Of a DNA stretch of 42,516 nt, positions 22,583 through 33,775 are shown piece by piece (positions within the stretch are counted from its first letter, which is position 1; each line of letters begins with the position of its first letter). The notes under the pieces were generated by a model. The model did not search any database. It saw nothing but the letters and a program-made list of their open reading frames with translations, and had not been told where the DNA came from. The DNA is from Poronia punctata (Eukaryota; Ascomycota; Sordariomycetes; Xylariales; Xylariaceae). The stretch lies in assembly GCA_022579005.1 (NCBI GenBank), contig MU401733.1, positions 1-42,516 on the forward strand. Direction: 5' to 3'. The position numbers were made by a program, and so were the translations under genes.

Positions 22583-24058
22583 ATGAGCAGCTCAGATAAA
22601 CGGAAAAGCCAGCGAACATCGACCGCCACCTCACGAAACAGCAGCAACAAAAACAACAATAACAATAACAACATAATCGCAGCTCCGCCCCGCGCCCAAC
22701 TCACATCGACATCAACCCCTCCGCCGACCGAGAACGACGAACAAGCAGGAAACTCTGCGGCAGGAGCAGGAGCAGGGACAGGGGGAAAAGATGCCGCAAC
22801 AACAGAGAAGTCCAACCTCCTCGAGAAAATCGCCGATCTAAAGCGTCAACTATCCTCCAACGAGGCCGAGTTCGCGCTCGCGCTAGACCGACTGTCGCAG
22901 AACGAGAGCGAGGCGGCGAGCTACTGGCAGTCCAAATACTCTTCCCTGAACCAGCAGTTCCTGCGCGTCGACACCGAGGTCCGCCTTCTCCGGAACGAGG
23001 TCGACGTGCGCGAGGCCGAGAAGACGGAGCTGCGCGAGGAATGGGAGTTCCTCCTCCGGCGCGAGCTGGGCGCCCGCGATGACGAGATCCGCTCGCTGCG
23101 CAGCCAGATCGCCGGTCTGAAACAGTGGGTCAGCACGACGACCAAGAAGACGGATCAGGCGAGCGATGAGGAGTTTGGCGAGACGGTGGCCAGGTTGAGG
23201 AATGGGCTTCAGAATTGGGCGGTTTCGCATTTTAGGAGGTCGTCTTTTGGTACGTTGGGTTTTCTGGCGCAGGGCTTTTCTTTTTAATACGTCAACGACA
23301 TTATTAGGGACATCGATCTCTAACTTCTTTTTGCAGACCTCAGCAAGGCCGACCAAACGGTTATCGACGATCTTAGCGAGTTAGTACCCATGTACGAAGA
23401 GCTGGCTATCAGTGAGACCAAAGCGCCGTTCCTGCAGTCCATCGTATCCAGTATACTGGTGGAGATGGTCTTTGATGCATATTTCGTCGGTCTGCCCAGA
23501 GAACAGGCGACTCAACTGGGCGAGATAGAAAAGTACTTGGAACGTCTTAGTATGTGTAATTTGGCGAACTTGGCTATCAAAACTCTAACCTTTTTCCTAG
23601 GTTCGACCGAAGCTGTTAATGAATGGCGGGCCATGACTTTATCCTTGCTTCGAAAAGACTGTGTACCCAAGATGCAAGCAGAGACAGATGTGGTAATACA
23701 GAATACCGTGGCGAGAATAAATCGAATTTTAAACAGCATAACAGACGCGAAGGCAACAGACGCACGAGATCAAGCTCTACGGACACTTGTGAACAATTCA
23801 GTCAATCTAGCAAGGCTATTGGTTGCGCAGAAGGCCATGTTCAAGGTGACCATGCCAAAGATACAGCCTTATCAGAGGGTATTATTTGAGACCGACACTA
23901 TGACCCACATCGGTGAGGAAGATGAGGATAGTCTAACATCCAGAGAGATACGTTGTGTCACATTCCCCGGCATAATCAAGACCGGAGACGAGAACGGGAA
24001 ACACCTTCAGTATCGGAACGTCATAGCCAAGGCGACAGTGCTCTGCAGTCCTGAATGA
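22583..24058 (+). CDS. Coiled-coil fungal protein of unknown function
   Basis: Coding join 22583..23249, 23337..23549, 23601..24058, 1338 bp, 445 residues. The two introns (87 and 51 bp) have GTACGT/TTGCAG and GTATGT/CCTAG ends and give the joins SSFDLSKADQ and ERLSSTEAVNEW. Residues 1-70 are low-complexity (Ser/Thr/Asn-rich with a run of seven Asn, then Gly/Ala). Residues about 75-195 form a strong charged coiled coil (NLLEKIADLKRQLSSNEAEF, EVRLLRNEVDVREAEKTELR). The C-terminal half is a conserved helical region ending in FPGIIKTGDENGKHLQYRNV and a final IAKATVLC, a tail I recognise from uncharacterised ascomycete proteins. No enzyme motif, signal peptide or membrane segment is visible. A cytoskeletal or scaffold role is possible from the coiled coil but is only inference. 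Confidence 0.88.
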
Positions 24059-26729
24059 TCGGTTTTACCTTTTTCACTACCACAATAGACCACGATACCA
24101 AGGTGCCCGGCGAGATAAGCATGGATTCAACGTAGCGATTTTGAAGCCAAGTTGGTGTCGTAGCGTTACCTAGGTACCTACCTACTCTACCACATGTTGT
24201 TGCAACTGGCGACCTTTAAGGGGCGCTTGCTAGCGGTCCGGTGAAAGACAGCCCCATCCCCCACGAGTAAATCCCGGACGAGTAGCTGGAGAAAGCTCCA
24301 AGCTCCAAGCCAAAGGAATGCGGGGGGAGGCGAAACTATTTGGGAACTGCGGCTCTGTGGACATTGGTCATCAGCGATTGCGCCCCTCCACGAGCGCCAC
24401 GAACAGCGAACGCGCTCTCCACACGGATCCGGGGTCTTTTGTGTCATCTCATGCAGCTCAGCCAATGTTTCGGCCAATAGTGCCCGAGGTTACATGGATT
24501 TCTTACCTGTTCATGTATGCATATGCGGTCCGAAGCTTATGCCCAACATCTTTTGCTGGGAAGCATCGAATCTCTTCTCCTATTTGACTGGCCCACTGGA
24601 TATTGGGGCGTTTCGAGCCCCTCAAGAAGTTACGGACTCGAGGATAATCCGCCACGGCAATCCATGTTTCCGTTCTATGCATCTTCACGCACAAGTGAGA
24701 AGCGCCGGGTAGGGGCGGGCAGCGATGGGGTTTGTCCACATCCAAGTTGTCCCATGCAAGGAGGACTGGGGTATTAGGGACCATGATGACCACGTACAAG
24801 GACCGGTGACGATGCTAGAAAAAAATAACTAACCTAACCTACCTAGGCTTCCTAAGCTTGTAAGACCAACTAGGATCAAGCCTTTCCCTCTTGTGATTCC
24901 ATGGATGTTGGCAGAAGACGATGGGCCACCTACGAGTCTTCTAATCGCTTTTGGCAGGGGTTTTTATACCAAAATCCAAGAAGAGAAAAAGCAAGCGGCA
25001 TTAAAAAAGCACTGCGGAGTCTTTGCCCATTAGTCTTAAAGATGTGTCATCTGGCTGAAAGGACATCGCAGGATGGCATGGTTTTGATGGTGTAGAGTTG
25101 CGCGCGAAGCTCGAGAAAACCCTCATCGTGAAATGTTGCATATTTGCCCTAAGCCTTGATTTGCTGTTGGGTTTTGGGGGTTATGGAGGGAACAGGGGAA
25201 GGGGGCCGACAGTGAACCGTAGCGAGTTGGCTGACTTGCGTGGTGTTGCAATTCTTTTTATCTTATCCAACTATCCCGTAATGATAGTGACTCGCGTGGG
25301 TTCTCCTCCGACGGCCGCATCGTCCTGTGCTCACATTAATAAGCGAGGCTCTTTGCTCGGGATACTGTTTCGAACCATGAGGATCTGCGTGACTAAAGGG
25401 CATTCAGGAAGGGTCGCCAATATGAGACGGCGAGTATTGGGCTTTTGGATTTTGGGCTTTGGGTTTCGAGTTTCGAACCTGTCATCGATAGGAAAAGAAA
25501 AGGATCGCGTGATGGAGCGCGAAATGCTTCTCCCCCACACGCGTGCCAATGCCAAGACCTCGATAGTGGATGCATGATTGCGTGTCGAATGTCGTCTAGC
25601 GCATCGATGTCGACAATCGGAAGTAATCTTGGCTGCTGAAGCCGACTTGAGATGCACACCGCATCTCGCATGGAAAACCAGCCTATCGCCGAAGCCCCCC
25701 AGCGGTTTGGTTGTATGCAGCTTTAATGACGGCCAATGTCCGTCTGGAACGGGGGGTGTGATGAGCATTTTAACTCGAAGGCGCCTGACGGTTGCTCGAT
25801 AGGAAAGACGTTTCGGCAGTGTAGGTACGTTGCCGGTCCGAGTCCGTGTCGGCACAGGACTTTTTCTTTTTGATTGCAGTGTACTTTCCCTTTTCTTTAG
25901 CACCCGCTGCCGCAGAATTCCTGGGACAGGCTTGTAAGAGATCCCTGCCGGCAAGAAAGCGCGTGGTTGGTCTTGATAATCTTTGACCCCTCTTCCGTGT
26001 GGTTTATCGTCGGAACGGCCTGTGAGAAGCATTATTCGGGTTTTCGTCTGATAAAAAGACATCGACGCCCGTTCCGACAGAAAGGGAAGCCATCAGTTGG
26101 CAAGAGTCGCTTGGTACCTCCCTGATAATTTGCATGTTTGCCTTCTTCTTTCCCGACTTGAGTGCCACCAGGCGTGTTTTCCAATTCTCGAGGGTAAAGT
26201 GCAGGAGCGATGAGTATGTGATATCCACAAGCGCAGTTACCATCCGGATGCAGCTTTTCGAGTACCTCGTTCAAACACCCATATCCTCCCCATATCGTTT
26301 GGAGCAAGTAAGGTAGTCGCCTTCGCAACAGCATCTCCTATTCACCTTTGGCATCCTCTGCTCGGGACCTTGGCCGCGTTACACGATAATAACCACTTCT
26401 CGAACACGTTTGGTTTTTTTTAGTCGCAATAACGGCTTGTAAATCTGGTCGGACATATCCCACCAGTTTTTGGCCCCCAACTTACACCACTTCGTTGTCA
26501 AACTTGGAGCGCTAGGCGTTGTGAGTCGTGACTGAACAGAACCCCCACCCTGCTTCATACATACTCGGCTGGCGTCTTCCCAAGACCAACCAGCTGGCGC
26601 AAGACGAATTGAAAGTCCGGGGGCGACGAGGATTCGTTCGGTACCTCCACACATCCCCAGGCGTATTCCTCTATTTGTATCGGAATTGGCAACCTGCACC
26701 TGCATCTGCACCACCATCGTATCAACAAG
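24059..26729. other. 2.7 kb region without a recognised gene
   Basis: The region contains several open frames, the longest at 25331-26062 on the minus strand (243 codons), but none has recognisable content, conserved-looking motifs or supporting splice context. CTTTTGGATTTTGGGCTTTGGG at 25441-25462 is a small imperfect repeat. The right end must include the promoter of the 26730 gene. Confidence 0.5.
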
Positions 26730-27431
26730 ATGTATTCCAGCACGCAGTACTTTGGAAACGGGAACGCAAGTGACGATCCTACCGACGCCTGCTCTTTAAG
26801 CTCATACACGGCGACGGCTAGCAGTGATGCGGGCGACACTATCTTCTCGGGCTATTCCATGGCATCGGCCAGCACGGCCGTAAGCCACCCGGATGCAGTC
26901 GACGAGCCTAACCCGGATCTATTAGCCGTAGCCGCGAGCGGAGGACTACCTTGCGAGTTCGTAGGATACACCGGATGTGACATGACTTTCTCACTTGTCG
27001 ATGTCGATGGATGGATCGAACACATTATAACCGACCATTTGCGTAATATCCTACCACGAAAGGTCTTTTGCTGGTTTTGCGACTCCTATATTTTCGACGC
27101 CATGACTTGCGACTTGGACTATCGGCAGAACTTCGACAATCGCATGTGGCACATTCGTGACCACTTCATGGATTACTCGGGGAGCGTCGAAGGCATGCGT
27201 GTTGATCACCATTTAAACGAGCATTTGAACACGTACAACCTTGTAGAGAAATCCGTCTACCATCGAGTCCGGAAAATGGCTGAAGTGCCGCTTCCACGCG
27301 GCCTCTTACCACTTAACACCTTGCCACATGAGCTGGAAAAGAAAGAAGAGCGGAAGAAGCGTGTGTACCACGACCTCCAGGACGAAAAGAGGAGAATGCG
27401 AAAGCAACAGCAACAAAGAAAAGTCCGATAA
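26730..27431 (+). CDS. Fungal protein with zinc-finger-like Cys/His clusters
   Basis: Intronless, 233 residues. The first 65 residues are Ser/Thr/Asp-rich and probably disordered. Then comes LPCEFVGYTGCDMTF, followed by DGWIEHIITDHL, which together give a C-x7-C...H-x4-H arrangement, and a second cluster CWFCD...MWHIRDH (C-x2-C...H-x3-H). The phrase pattern 'CEF-GC--F, WIEHI--HL, CWFCD, NF--RM-HI-DH' is shared by a widespread group of uncharacterised ascomycete proteins with C2H2-like fingers. The C-terminus is a highly charged helix (KKEERKKRVYHDLQDEKRRM) ending in a short Gln/Lys run, suggesting nuclear targeting or nucleic-acid contact. The spacing does not match classical DNA-binding C2H2 fingers, so transcription-factor function should not be assumed. 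Confidence 0.82.
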   Translation: MYSSTQYFGNGNASDDPTDACSLSSYTATASSDAGDTIFSGYSMASASTAVSHPDAVDEPNPDLLAVAASGGLPCEFVGYTGCDMTFSLVDVDGWIEHIITDHLRNILPRKVFCWFCDSYIFDAMTCDLDYRQNFDNRMWHIRDHFMDYSGSVEGMRVDHHLNEHLNTYNLVEKSVYHRVRKMAEVPLPRGLLPLNTLPHELEKKEERKKRVYHDLQDEKRRMRKQQQQRKVR

Positions 27432-29631
27432 GGGAAAGAACAGGAAGTAGGGCGACTGCGTATTGCACATTGCCTAAGAAACAGATACGACGCGGACATC
27501 GAAATGCAGCCCAGACCACGACGGGCGAGACGTGGATCTACCGGAGCCTCTCTATGAATGGACGAATAACCGACCGAACGGGCGGAATATGCCATAAGAG
27601 TTGATGGATATCGCATTTTAATTTTCATTTGTCCTTTCCCTCCCCCCCCCATTGGTGCTCTTCTGGTTTTCGGCGCATACAAAAGTCCAGCGCAGCCCGT
27701 TGTCTACAATTCCACCGATTTGGATAAGCGAGGGAAGAGGTCGAAATAAAGAGGAACAGATGGGGAGAAAAAAGCTGGAAGAGCGGCATGGATTCATTTC
27801 AACCTTTAAACCCCCTTTGCCCTTTTCCCCTATCAATTCAAGCCAATGGTGCCCTGTGGCTTAAAGAAGGCGGACACTCAGCCTCAATTTTCCGCCCGAC
27901 TGGGTCGCGGATGCAGAAATACGTTACATGCATTTGGCCCGGTTGCCTTGTCGCCCAGGCCCTGAGGGGAGGGGTGACAGATGATAGGGACGCACCCAGC
28001 TTCTAAAAGCAACAGCAACAGGAAAACAAGAAATAAAAAACGACTTTTGGATTCAAGGGCAACTGCCTAATAAGTCGACTGACTGGTCGACCGACTGGTT
28101 GACTGACTTACTTATTGGCTGTCCACACCTGTCCACATACTTCGCAGCGCACAGCGCAAAGGTTGTGGGCGTTTCTCACCTCTTCTCTATACGTGCCGTC
28201 TTCCCGTTTTTCGGTTACAACTTACAAACCTACCGAAGCACGTCCCGACCCGACCCGACCCGATCCGACTACGCACAGCTCTAGCGCCCACGTCTTTTAT
28301 ACCAGCACGGTGCATCGTGTGTACATACGCATGTATATATGCATACACACGCACACATCCTTTAATCCACACCTCTCTCCACTCATATATAATTATATCG
28401 ACGGAGTGGTGGAGGCGTGGGCTCAGGCCCGGTTGCATCCTCCCGATGCGAGAGTCGGACCGGGCCGATCCTGACCAGGTCAACACGATAAGTGGTGAGG
28501 TCCAGAAAACATGGTAAATGGTTCGATTTCTCGTATCTTACGTTGCATGTTGTCCCATTTTATGTGGCTTTTCTTCGACGGGAACCACGGCCAAGCACGA
28601 GATAATGACCAATGGTTGATACCAAATCAGCTTGCTCTTTTTCTCGAATGATTTACGTTTTCAACCCCAATATTAGCTGATGATTTTAGGATCTATTCCC
28701 TTTCCCTGCTGTTCTCCCCTTGTTCTGAGACGCGTCTTCGTCCCGTTTTTATTTTATTTTATTTGCCCTTTTCTAATGAAATAACGACTTTACGGTTTGA
28801 TACCATGGGATAGATAATTGAAATTGGAGGCTCTCTTGAAGTGACGATGGGTTGACACCATCGAGGGATAGCAAGCAATTTGATCACAAAGCTGCCTTAG
28901 TCAGTCCCAAGTTTTCATGTTGCGTCATTCATCTATGATATGACGATGATTATGGAAGAAAAAGGTGTTGTTCTCTAGTTGATCATTTATTTTCATTTTC
29001 CTATTGGAGACAGAATACCAAACAGCATCTGAACTTTGCTCCTCAAACACCCTTCGGCGGGGCTCGTCTGTATAAGAATAGTGAGTAATGTAAGATTAGC
29101 TCAGTCGGCTCTATGAATGTATAGGTAGATTATGAGGTATGCACATCCAACAGGCCATCCATTCAAGCCATATCCACAACAACGGGCATCTGCATGTCTG
29201 AGGCACAGGATAAACTAAGTAAGTACCTATGCACAGCAACCTATACCGAAGCCGAAACGGTCGCCTTGTCTCTGACGGAAGGGTGGGTTACCTACCTACC
29301 TACATTATGCACAGATGGTTATTATATGAACAGGGTATGTATGTATATATGTCTCTAATCAATGTCGTATATATATGTATGTATGTATGTGTGTATGTAT
29401 GTGTGTATGTATGTGTGTATGTATGTGTGTATGTATGTGATGATTTATTCATTATATATATTGAACATGAGAGAAACAAAAAAGGATTGGGTGGGTATTT
29501 ATTATTCCCATCCTTTTATATATAACTTTGTAAATAACTTCTTCATCTTCCTCGCGTTCACTCATTTTGAAATTATCCTAACCTCACCCGACCTAACCTA
29601 ACCCAACCCAAACATGATAGGTCAAGTAAGT
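27432..29631. other. Convergent intergenic region
   Basis: About 2.2 kb between convergent genes. It holds CGACCCGACCCGACCCGATC at 28239-28258, small CT-rich runs, a TATG/TGTG microsatellite (29367-29438) and CCTAACC-type repeats at 29578-29610. No gene was recognised; the short open frames at 28099-28517 and 29229-29601 translate simple repeats or lack recognisable content. Confidence 0.55.
29367..29438. repeat. TATG/TGTG microsatellite with 12 bp higher-order period
   Basis: A TATG tetranucleotide tract in which every third unit is TGTG, giving four near-identical 12 bp units of the form TGTGTATGTATG. This indicates slippage of a 12-mer after the initial substitution. Confidence 0.92.
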
Positions 29632-31894
29632 TTAATGAAACTCGGCCTCGACCCTCCCATACCGAACACCGTCGACCTTCAGTTCGAAGCCGAGGCCGGC
29701 GCTGTCGACAATCATCTCGAGGGTGAAGTCGAGGTTGTCGAACTCGACGCCGCGCGTCGTGGTGAGTCTGGTGAAGAGCGATCGAGGCACGGCGCTGAGG
29801 TCCGTCGTCAGCGTACATACGTGCACGAGGTCGCGGCTGTACGCGGCCGGCTGCTCGTCGGCGTCGCAGGCTATCAGGTCGTCTGTCACGACGAGGGATT
29901 GCCCCGGTCGGAAGTTTCGCGTGTAGTGGAATGCGATGGGGGATAAGGGGGATATGGCTTCGCCCTGCGGTTAGATTCGAAAAGTATGTATGTGTTAGCG
30001 GAAGAAATAAATAAATGAATAAAATCTCCATGTAATTAATGTGTGGTTTTGGTTGGAGGAGGTGGGGGGGGGAGAGGCAAAAAAGGGTGCGTGCGTGACG
30101 CGACTTACCTTGGCAATATGCCATTGCATACGATCACTAACCATCCAGCGCTCCCATAGAGGACTCCAATACCTCTCGCTCACGTTATGTTTCTCCTCGT
30201 CGTAGACGGTGGCATACGACGTGCCGTAATGCATCCGGGCTTTCCGGCTGATGACCATGTTGCCCTCGAGGCCGCGCAGGACGGCGCCGCGCACGACGGC
30301 CGTCCAGGCGTATAGAGGCTGCATCACCTCTATAGACCCGTTCTCGCCCACGGCACGGGCCGTTTCGTGTGTCGGCCGCTCGGAATACGGCGGTGGCGCC
30401 CCGCTTGTGAAGTGGCCCCGTAGTCGCTTGTATAGGAATTCGCTCTGGCCGAAGCCGCCGACCAGCACGATGCCCGACACGATGCCGCCCTTGGCGCGTA
30501 ACCCGTCTACCTGGCCCTGGACCAAGTCGCACACCTCTTTCACGACCGGTTCGAAAATCTCTTTGATCTCGGCCGCTGTTAGAATTAGGAAGCCCGAGTC
30601 AAGACGGGCTTCTTCATCGTCGGGTAAGCCGGGGAAACTAGAGAGCACATTTTGTTTTATTAGTACTAACATTTATGAGCAGGGAAAGGAAAAGAAAAGA
30701 CTTACGGTACGTTGACCTCTTGGTGCTCGTCTTCGTTAAAGTTGCGCTTAACAAACTCTTCAAAGTACTTGAGCCCCATTTGCCAGGTTTTGGCCTTCTT
30801 CAGCTTCATCTCGTCGAATCGGGCATGACCGAGCCGACTGCGTACGTGTTCCTCGAATCGATAGTTTAGGAATGCACTGCCGCATAATCCGCCCGTCCCA
30901 ACAGCGGATTCCTCCACCCTTAGTGGTTTTAATGATATCACCTTGTAGGCGATCAAGCTGTTGTTATTTACCCAGTTAGTCATGAATAACACGAATATAA
31001 AAGGGGGGGGGGGGGCAAGGGGCGCGACATACTCGACCGTTCCACCACCAGCATCACAAACAACAAAATTGTCCCCTACGTTTAGATGATTAGGTTGAAT
31101 GGCCTTGAGCGTATAGACAGCAGCAGCTTCGGGCTCGCTAATCATCTGAATATCCGACTTGGACCCCATGCCAGCGCGCTCGGCAGCCTGCAGCGTGGTA
31201 TTCTTGGCCGCGTCGGACCAGACGGCCGGGCACGTGAGGACGAACTCGACCTTGGTCGAAGCCATGAACGACTCGCCGTACCTGCGCGTGAGCGTGTCCA
31301 TGGTATGTCTGTGGATCTGGGTGAGGTAGTCGCTGACGGCGTCGACGACCGTCTTGTCAAACGTCCTGAGCTGCGTCGCCGTCTCCTCGGGGCTGACGTA
31401 GAAGGGCAGTTTCTGTGATCGGTCGAGGAACAGCTTGATGCACCGCAGTCGCGATTCCTCTGGCCTGAACTGGAACCCCCATTTCACCGTCGGCTCGCCG
31501 CCCTCGGCCCCGGCCGTATACGAGATCTCCGTCGGCACCTTGTCCGATGTGATGCCGTTTCCTCCTGGCCAGGTCTTGATGATCTCGACATCATCCGGAG
31601 TTGATGTATACACGGCCGCAACCCTGTTTGCGGGCGTCAGTATATCCTTCTTTTTTTTACATCACAACACAAGAACCGCCGGGAGAAGGGTAACGGTTCT
31701 CACCCTGAAAAAGTGGTACCGAAATCTACACCAACGATGAGACGATCGGTCGGGGCTGTCAACTCCCTAGCCGGCTCTCTCAACGGTCCATTGATGGCCT
31801 CGGTCGAAGGAGGCGGCGTGTAATTGGTAAAGTAATTCCTACTCGCTTGGTTCCTTTGACTCGGCGATGACCGGACCGGGAGGGTGATATTCAT
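29632..31894 (-). CDS. HSPA12-like Hsp70-family actin-fold ATPase
   Basis: Non-canonical Hsp70 relative with the ATPase fold. Coding join complement(29632..29964, 30109..30637, 30706..30957, 31033..31623, 31704..31894), 1896 bp, 631 residues; all four introns (68-144 bp) keep frame and restore FSGVAAVYTS, GGGTVDLIAYKV, VNVPFPGLPD and HIAKGEAISP. Nucleotide-binding motifs are complete: phosphate-1 VGVDFGTTFSG near residues 54-64, DAGGGTVDL (phosphate-2), and VLVGGFGQSEFLYKRL (adenosine). CPAVWSDAAKNTTLQAAERAG matches the HSPA12/fungal 'hsp70-like' group. The region after the ATPase domain is not a typical Hsp70 substrate-binding domain and there is no EEVD tail, so ordinary DnaK-type chaperone action should not be assumed. 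Such proteins are strongly expanded in filamentous fungi and their roles are mostly unknown. The first ~50 residues are a Ser/Pro-rich extension. Confidence 0.93.
31003..31015. repeat. G13 homopolymer inside an intron
   Basis: Thirteen consecutive G residues on the plus strand (C13 in the transcript) within the 75 bp intron at 30958-31032 of the Hsp70-like gene, between donor and branch region (ACTAACTGG). Confidence 0.95.
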
Positions 31895-32064
31895 TGTAAA
31901 ATTCCACCTCTTTTTTTTTTTGGTGGGGGGGTTTGTTTCGGGAGAACCTCTTCTCTCACTCTCGCTTTCTCACTCAATATTCATCACCAAGTCCGAGGTA
32001 CCCCGCCAAAGTCGGATAAACACCTTTTCTTGGAAGCCTCGGGTTCCAGATTTTGCGACGGAAT

Positions 32065-32094
32065 GAGCGTGAGCGTGAGCGTGAGCGTGAGCGT
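32065..32094. repeat. (GAGCGT)5 hexamer repeat
   Basis: Five perfect units, 171 bp upstream of the start codon of the Hsp70-like gene, so in its promoter or 5' leader. Confidence 0.93.
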
Positions 32095-33284
32095 AGGTGT
32101 GAGTGAGTATGAGCGACGACAATTTGGCTGACCAGATGACAGTGGGATTGGACAAGATGTGATGTGATTCCTGGTTTGGTGATATTAGTGGAGCGGTGAA
32201 ATCAGCCTCACTGCCCTGCCCCCTCTGGTGTCTGCACTCTGCACTCTGCACACCTTGGAGCCGATCGAAGACGGAATTCTGCCTCGTAGCCTCTTCGGGC
32301 GGAGAAGGGATGGTATTAAAGAAACAGATTATCAAGGCCAAAAACTAGAGCTAAATCGCCGAGGGGCTTCGATAGGCTAATGAGTATCTACTCAAACTAC
32401 TTACATAGATTAGAAAACAAATGCATCGGATCCGAATACCTTTCTCGTCAGATTTTTGTCTGCAGTTATATACTCGAGATGCACTCGGATCAACCGTTTT
32501 ACCATCTACTTATTGAAAGATGCGCATATTGTTACTGGCCAGGGGAGGAGCTAGGCTACCGAATTAATTATTCTGCTGCCTGATGAAAAATGCTGGTTGC
32601 CCTCTCGCCGCCAGCGCCGCCAGCGCTGCTCTTCCACTATACCTACAGGTATACGTTCGGTATAAGATGCCGAGTAGACGCATACAAGTAGACTAAAGTA
32701 TGTACCTAGGATAATGAGGTTAGGGGCTTTAACCTTGGAAGGCGCAGCCGATGGAACGGACGTCTTAAAATAACCACTTGCTGCTCACTTCCATCCCAAA
32801 ATAGGATATAGCTGACTTGGAGTTACAGTTTTGTACAAATCATTCGTCATAGGCAAGGGGGGGAAGTGTTGCATCGAGACAATGTGCCGTTACGACGCTG
32901 CTACCCCCAACGACCATACCTAAGGTACATTATCACCATGCCGTGTCTTTTGCATCTTGATCACCAATCGGTTGCCGAACGGCATTTCATCTTCCATTAT
33001 CGCCAGACCGGCGTGTCTACTATATTCGCAAAGTCTGTAAATAGCTTTTCCACCTCTGCCCTGTCCCGTGCCATAATGACGAGACATGTAACGAAATTAG
33101 CCATCATGCCCAGCATATCTCGGCGACGCAAATATATAAACAATGTACCAGTCTCTGCCGTCGGCCGTCCAAGACCAAATCGAATATAAACGAATTGCGG
33201 TTTTTGGTACAATACTGTAAAGGAATGTCGGGAGCTGCGTCTCTGACCCTCTAGAACCAACAATTCTCAGATAGCCATGTGTAT

Positions 33285-33306
33285 GTATATATATATATAT
33301 ATATAT
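33285..33306. repeat. (TA)n dinucleotide microsatellite
   Basis: Eleven or so TA units after a GTATG stretch, noncoding. Confidence 0.92.
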
Positions 33307-33775
33307 GAGGGGGGTCAAAGCTCTGCGGCCCCCGATTCAGACAAAGGAAAATCACCTGCTCCTTCCAGGTCCGAGCCAGTTTCAACCTCTTCACAAAAGA
33401 AAATGAACAAAAAACAAATCTATAGGGGGTATTTTAATGTGTAATGTGAAACGCGGTATCGGTTGCAATCGATGCTAGCCCAGCAAGTATCGGGGTATTG
33501 TTTTTTGGAGATGGCCGTAGTGATTCGAAAAGATATCGGATGGGTGTGTGAAATTCGAAGAGATTAGGTTGTTATTTGCTGAAATAGACCGAGTTGAGAA
33601 AGATTCAATGATGAACGAGTGAACGCATAAATATCCGCCAGATACGCCTCAGTGTGCCCAAAATGAGGACAGAAGCCGCCGCCAAAACACCACCCGATGA
33701 TAAAACATTGCGAATCGTGCTTCCATTTCAAAGATACGCCCCGACGGGTACGGATTTCTGTCCACACAGAACGAC

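Larger units (their letters stand above)
31895..33775. other. Intergenic region between two minus-strand genes
   Basis: About 1.9 kb with the promoter of the Hsp70-like gene at left and the 3' region of the kinase gene at right. It contains a GAGCGT hexamer repeat (32065-32094), a GCACTCT direct repeat near 32232-32248, a GCCAGCGCC repeat near 32609-32626 and a TA tract (33285-33306). No gene was recognised. Confidence 0.55.

Noticed and set aside
24187..24799. Minus-strand open frames that might be exons of one gene
   Set aside because: No joining splice sites gave a longer protein with recognisable content.
25331..26062. 243-codon minus-strand open frame
   Set aside because: No recognisable motif, basic low-information composition, overlapping open frames on both strands, and no splice or start context; most likely chance.
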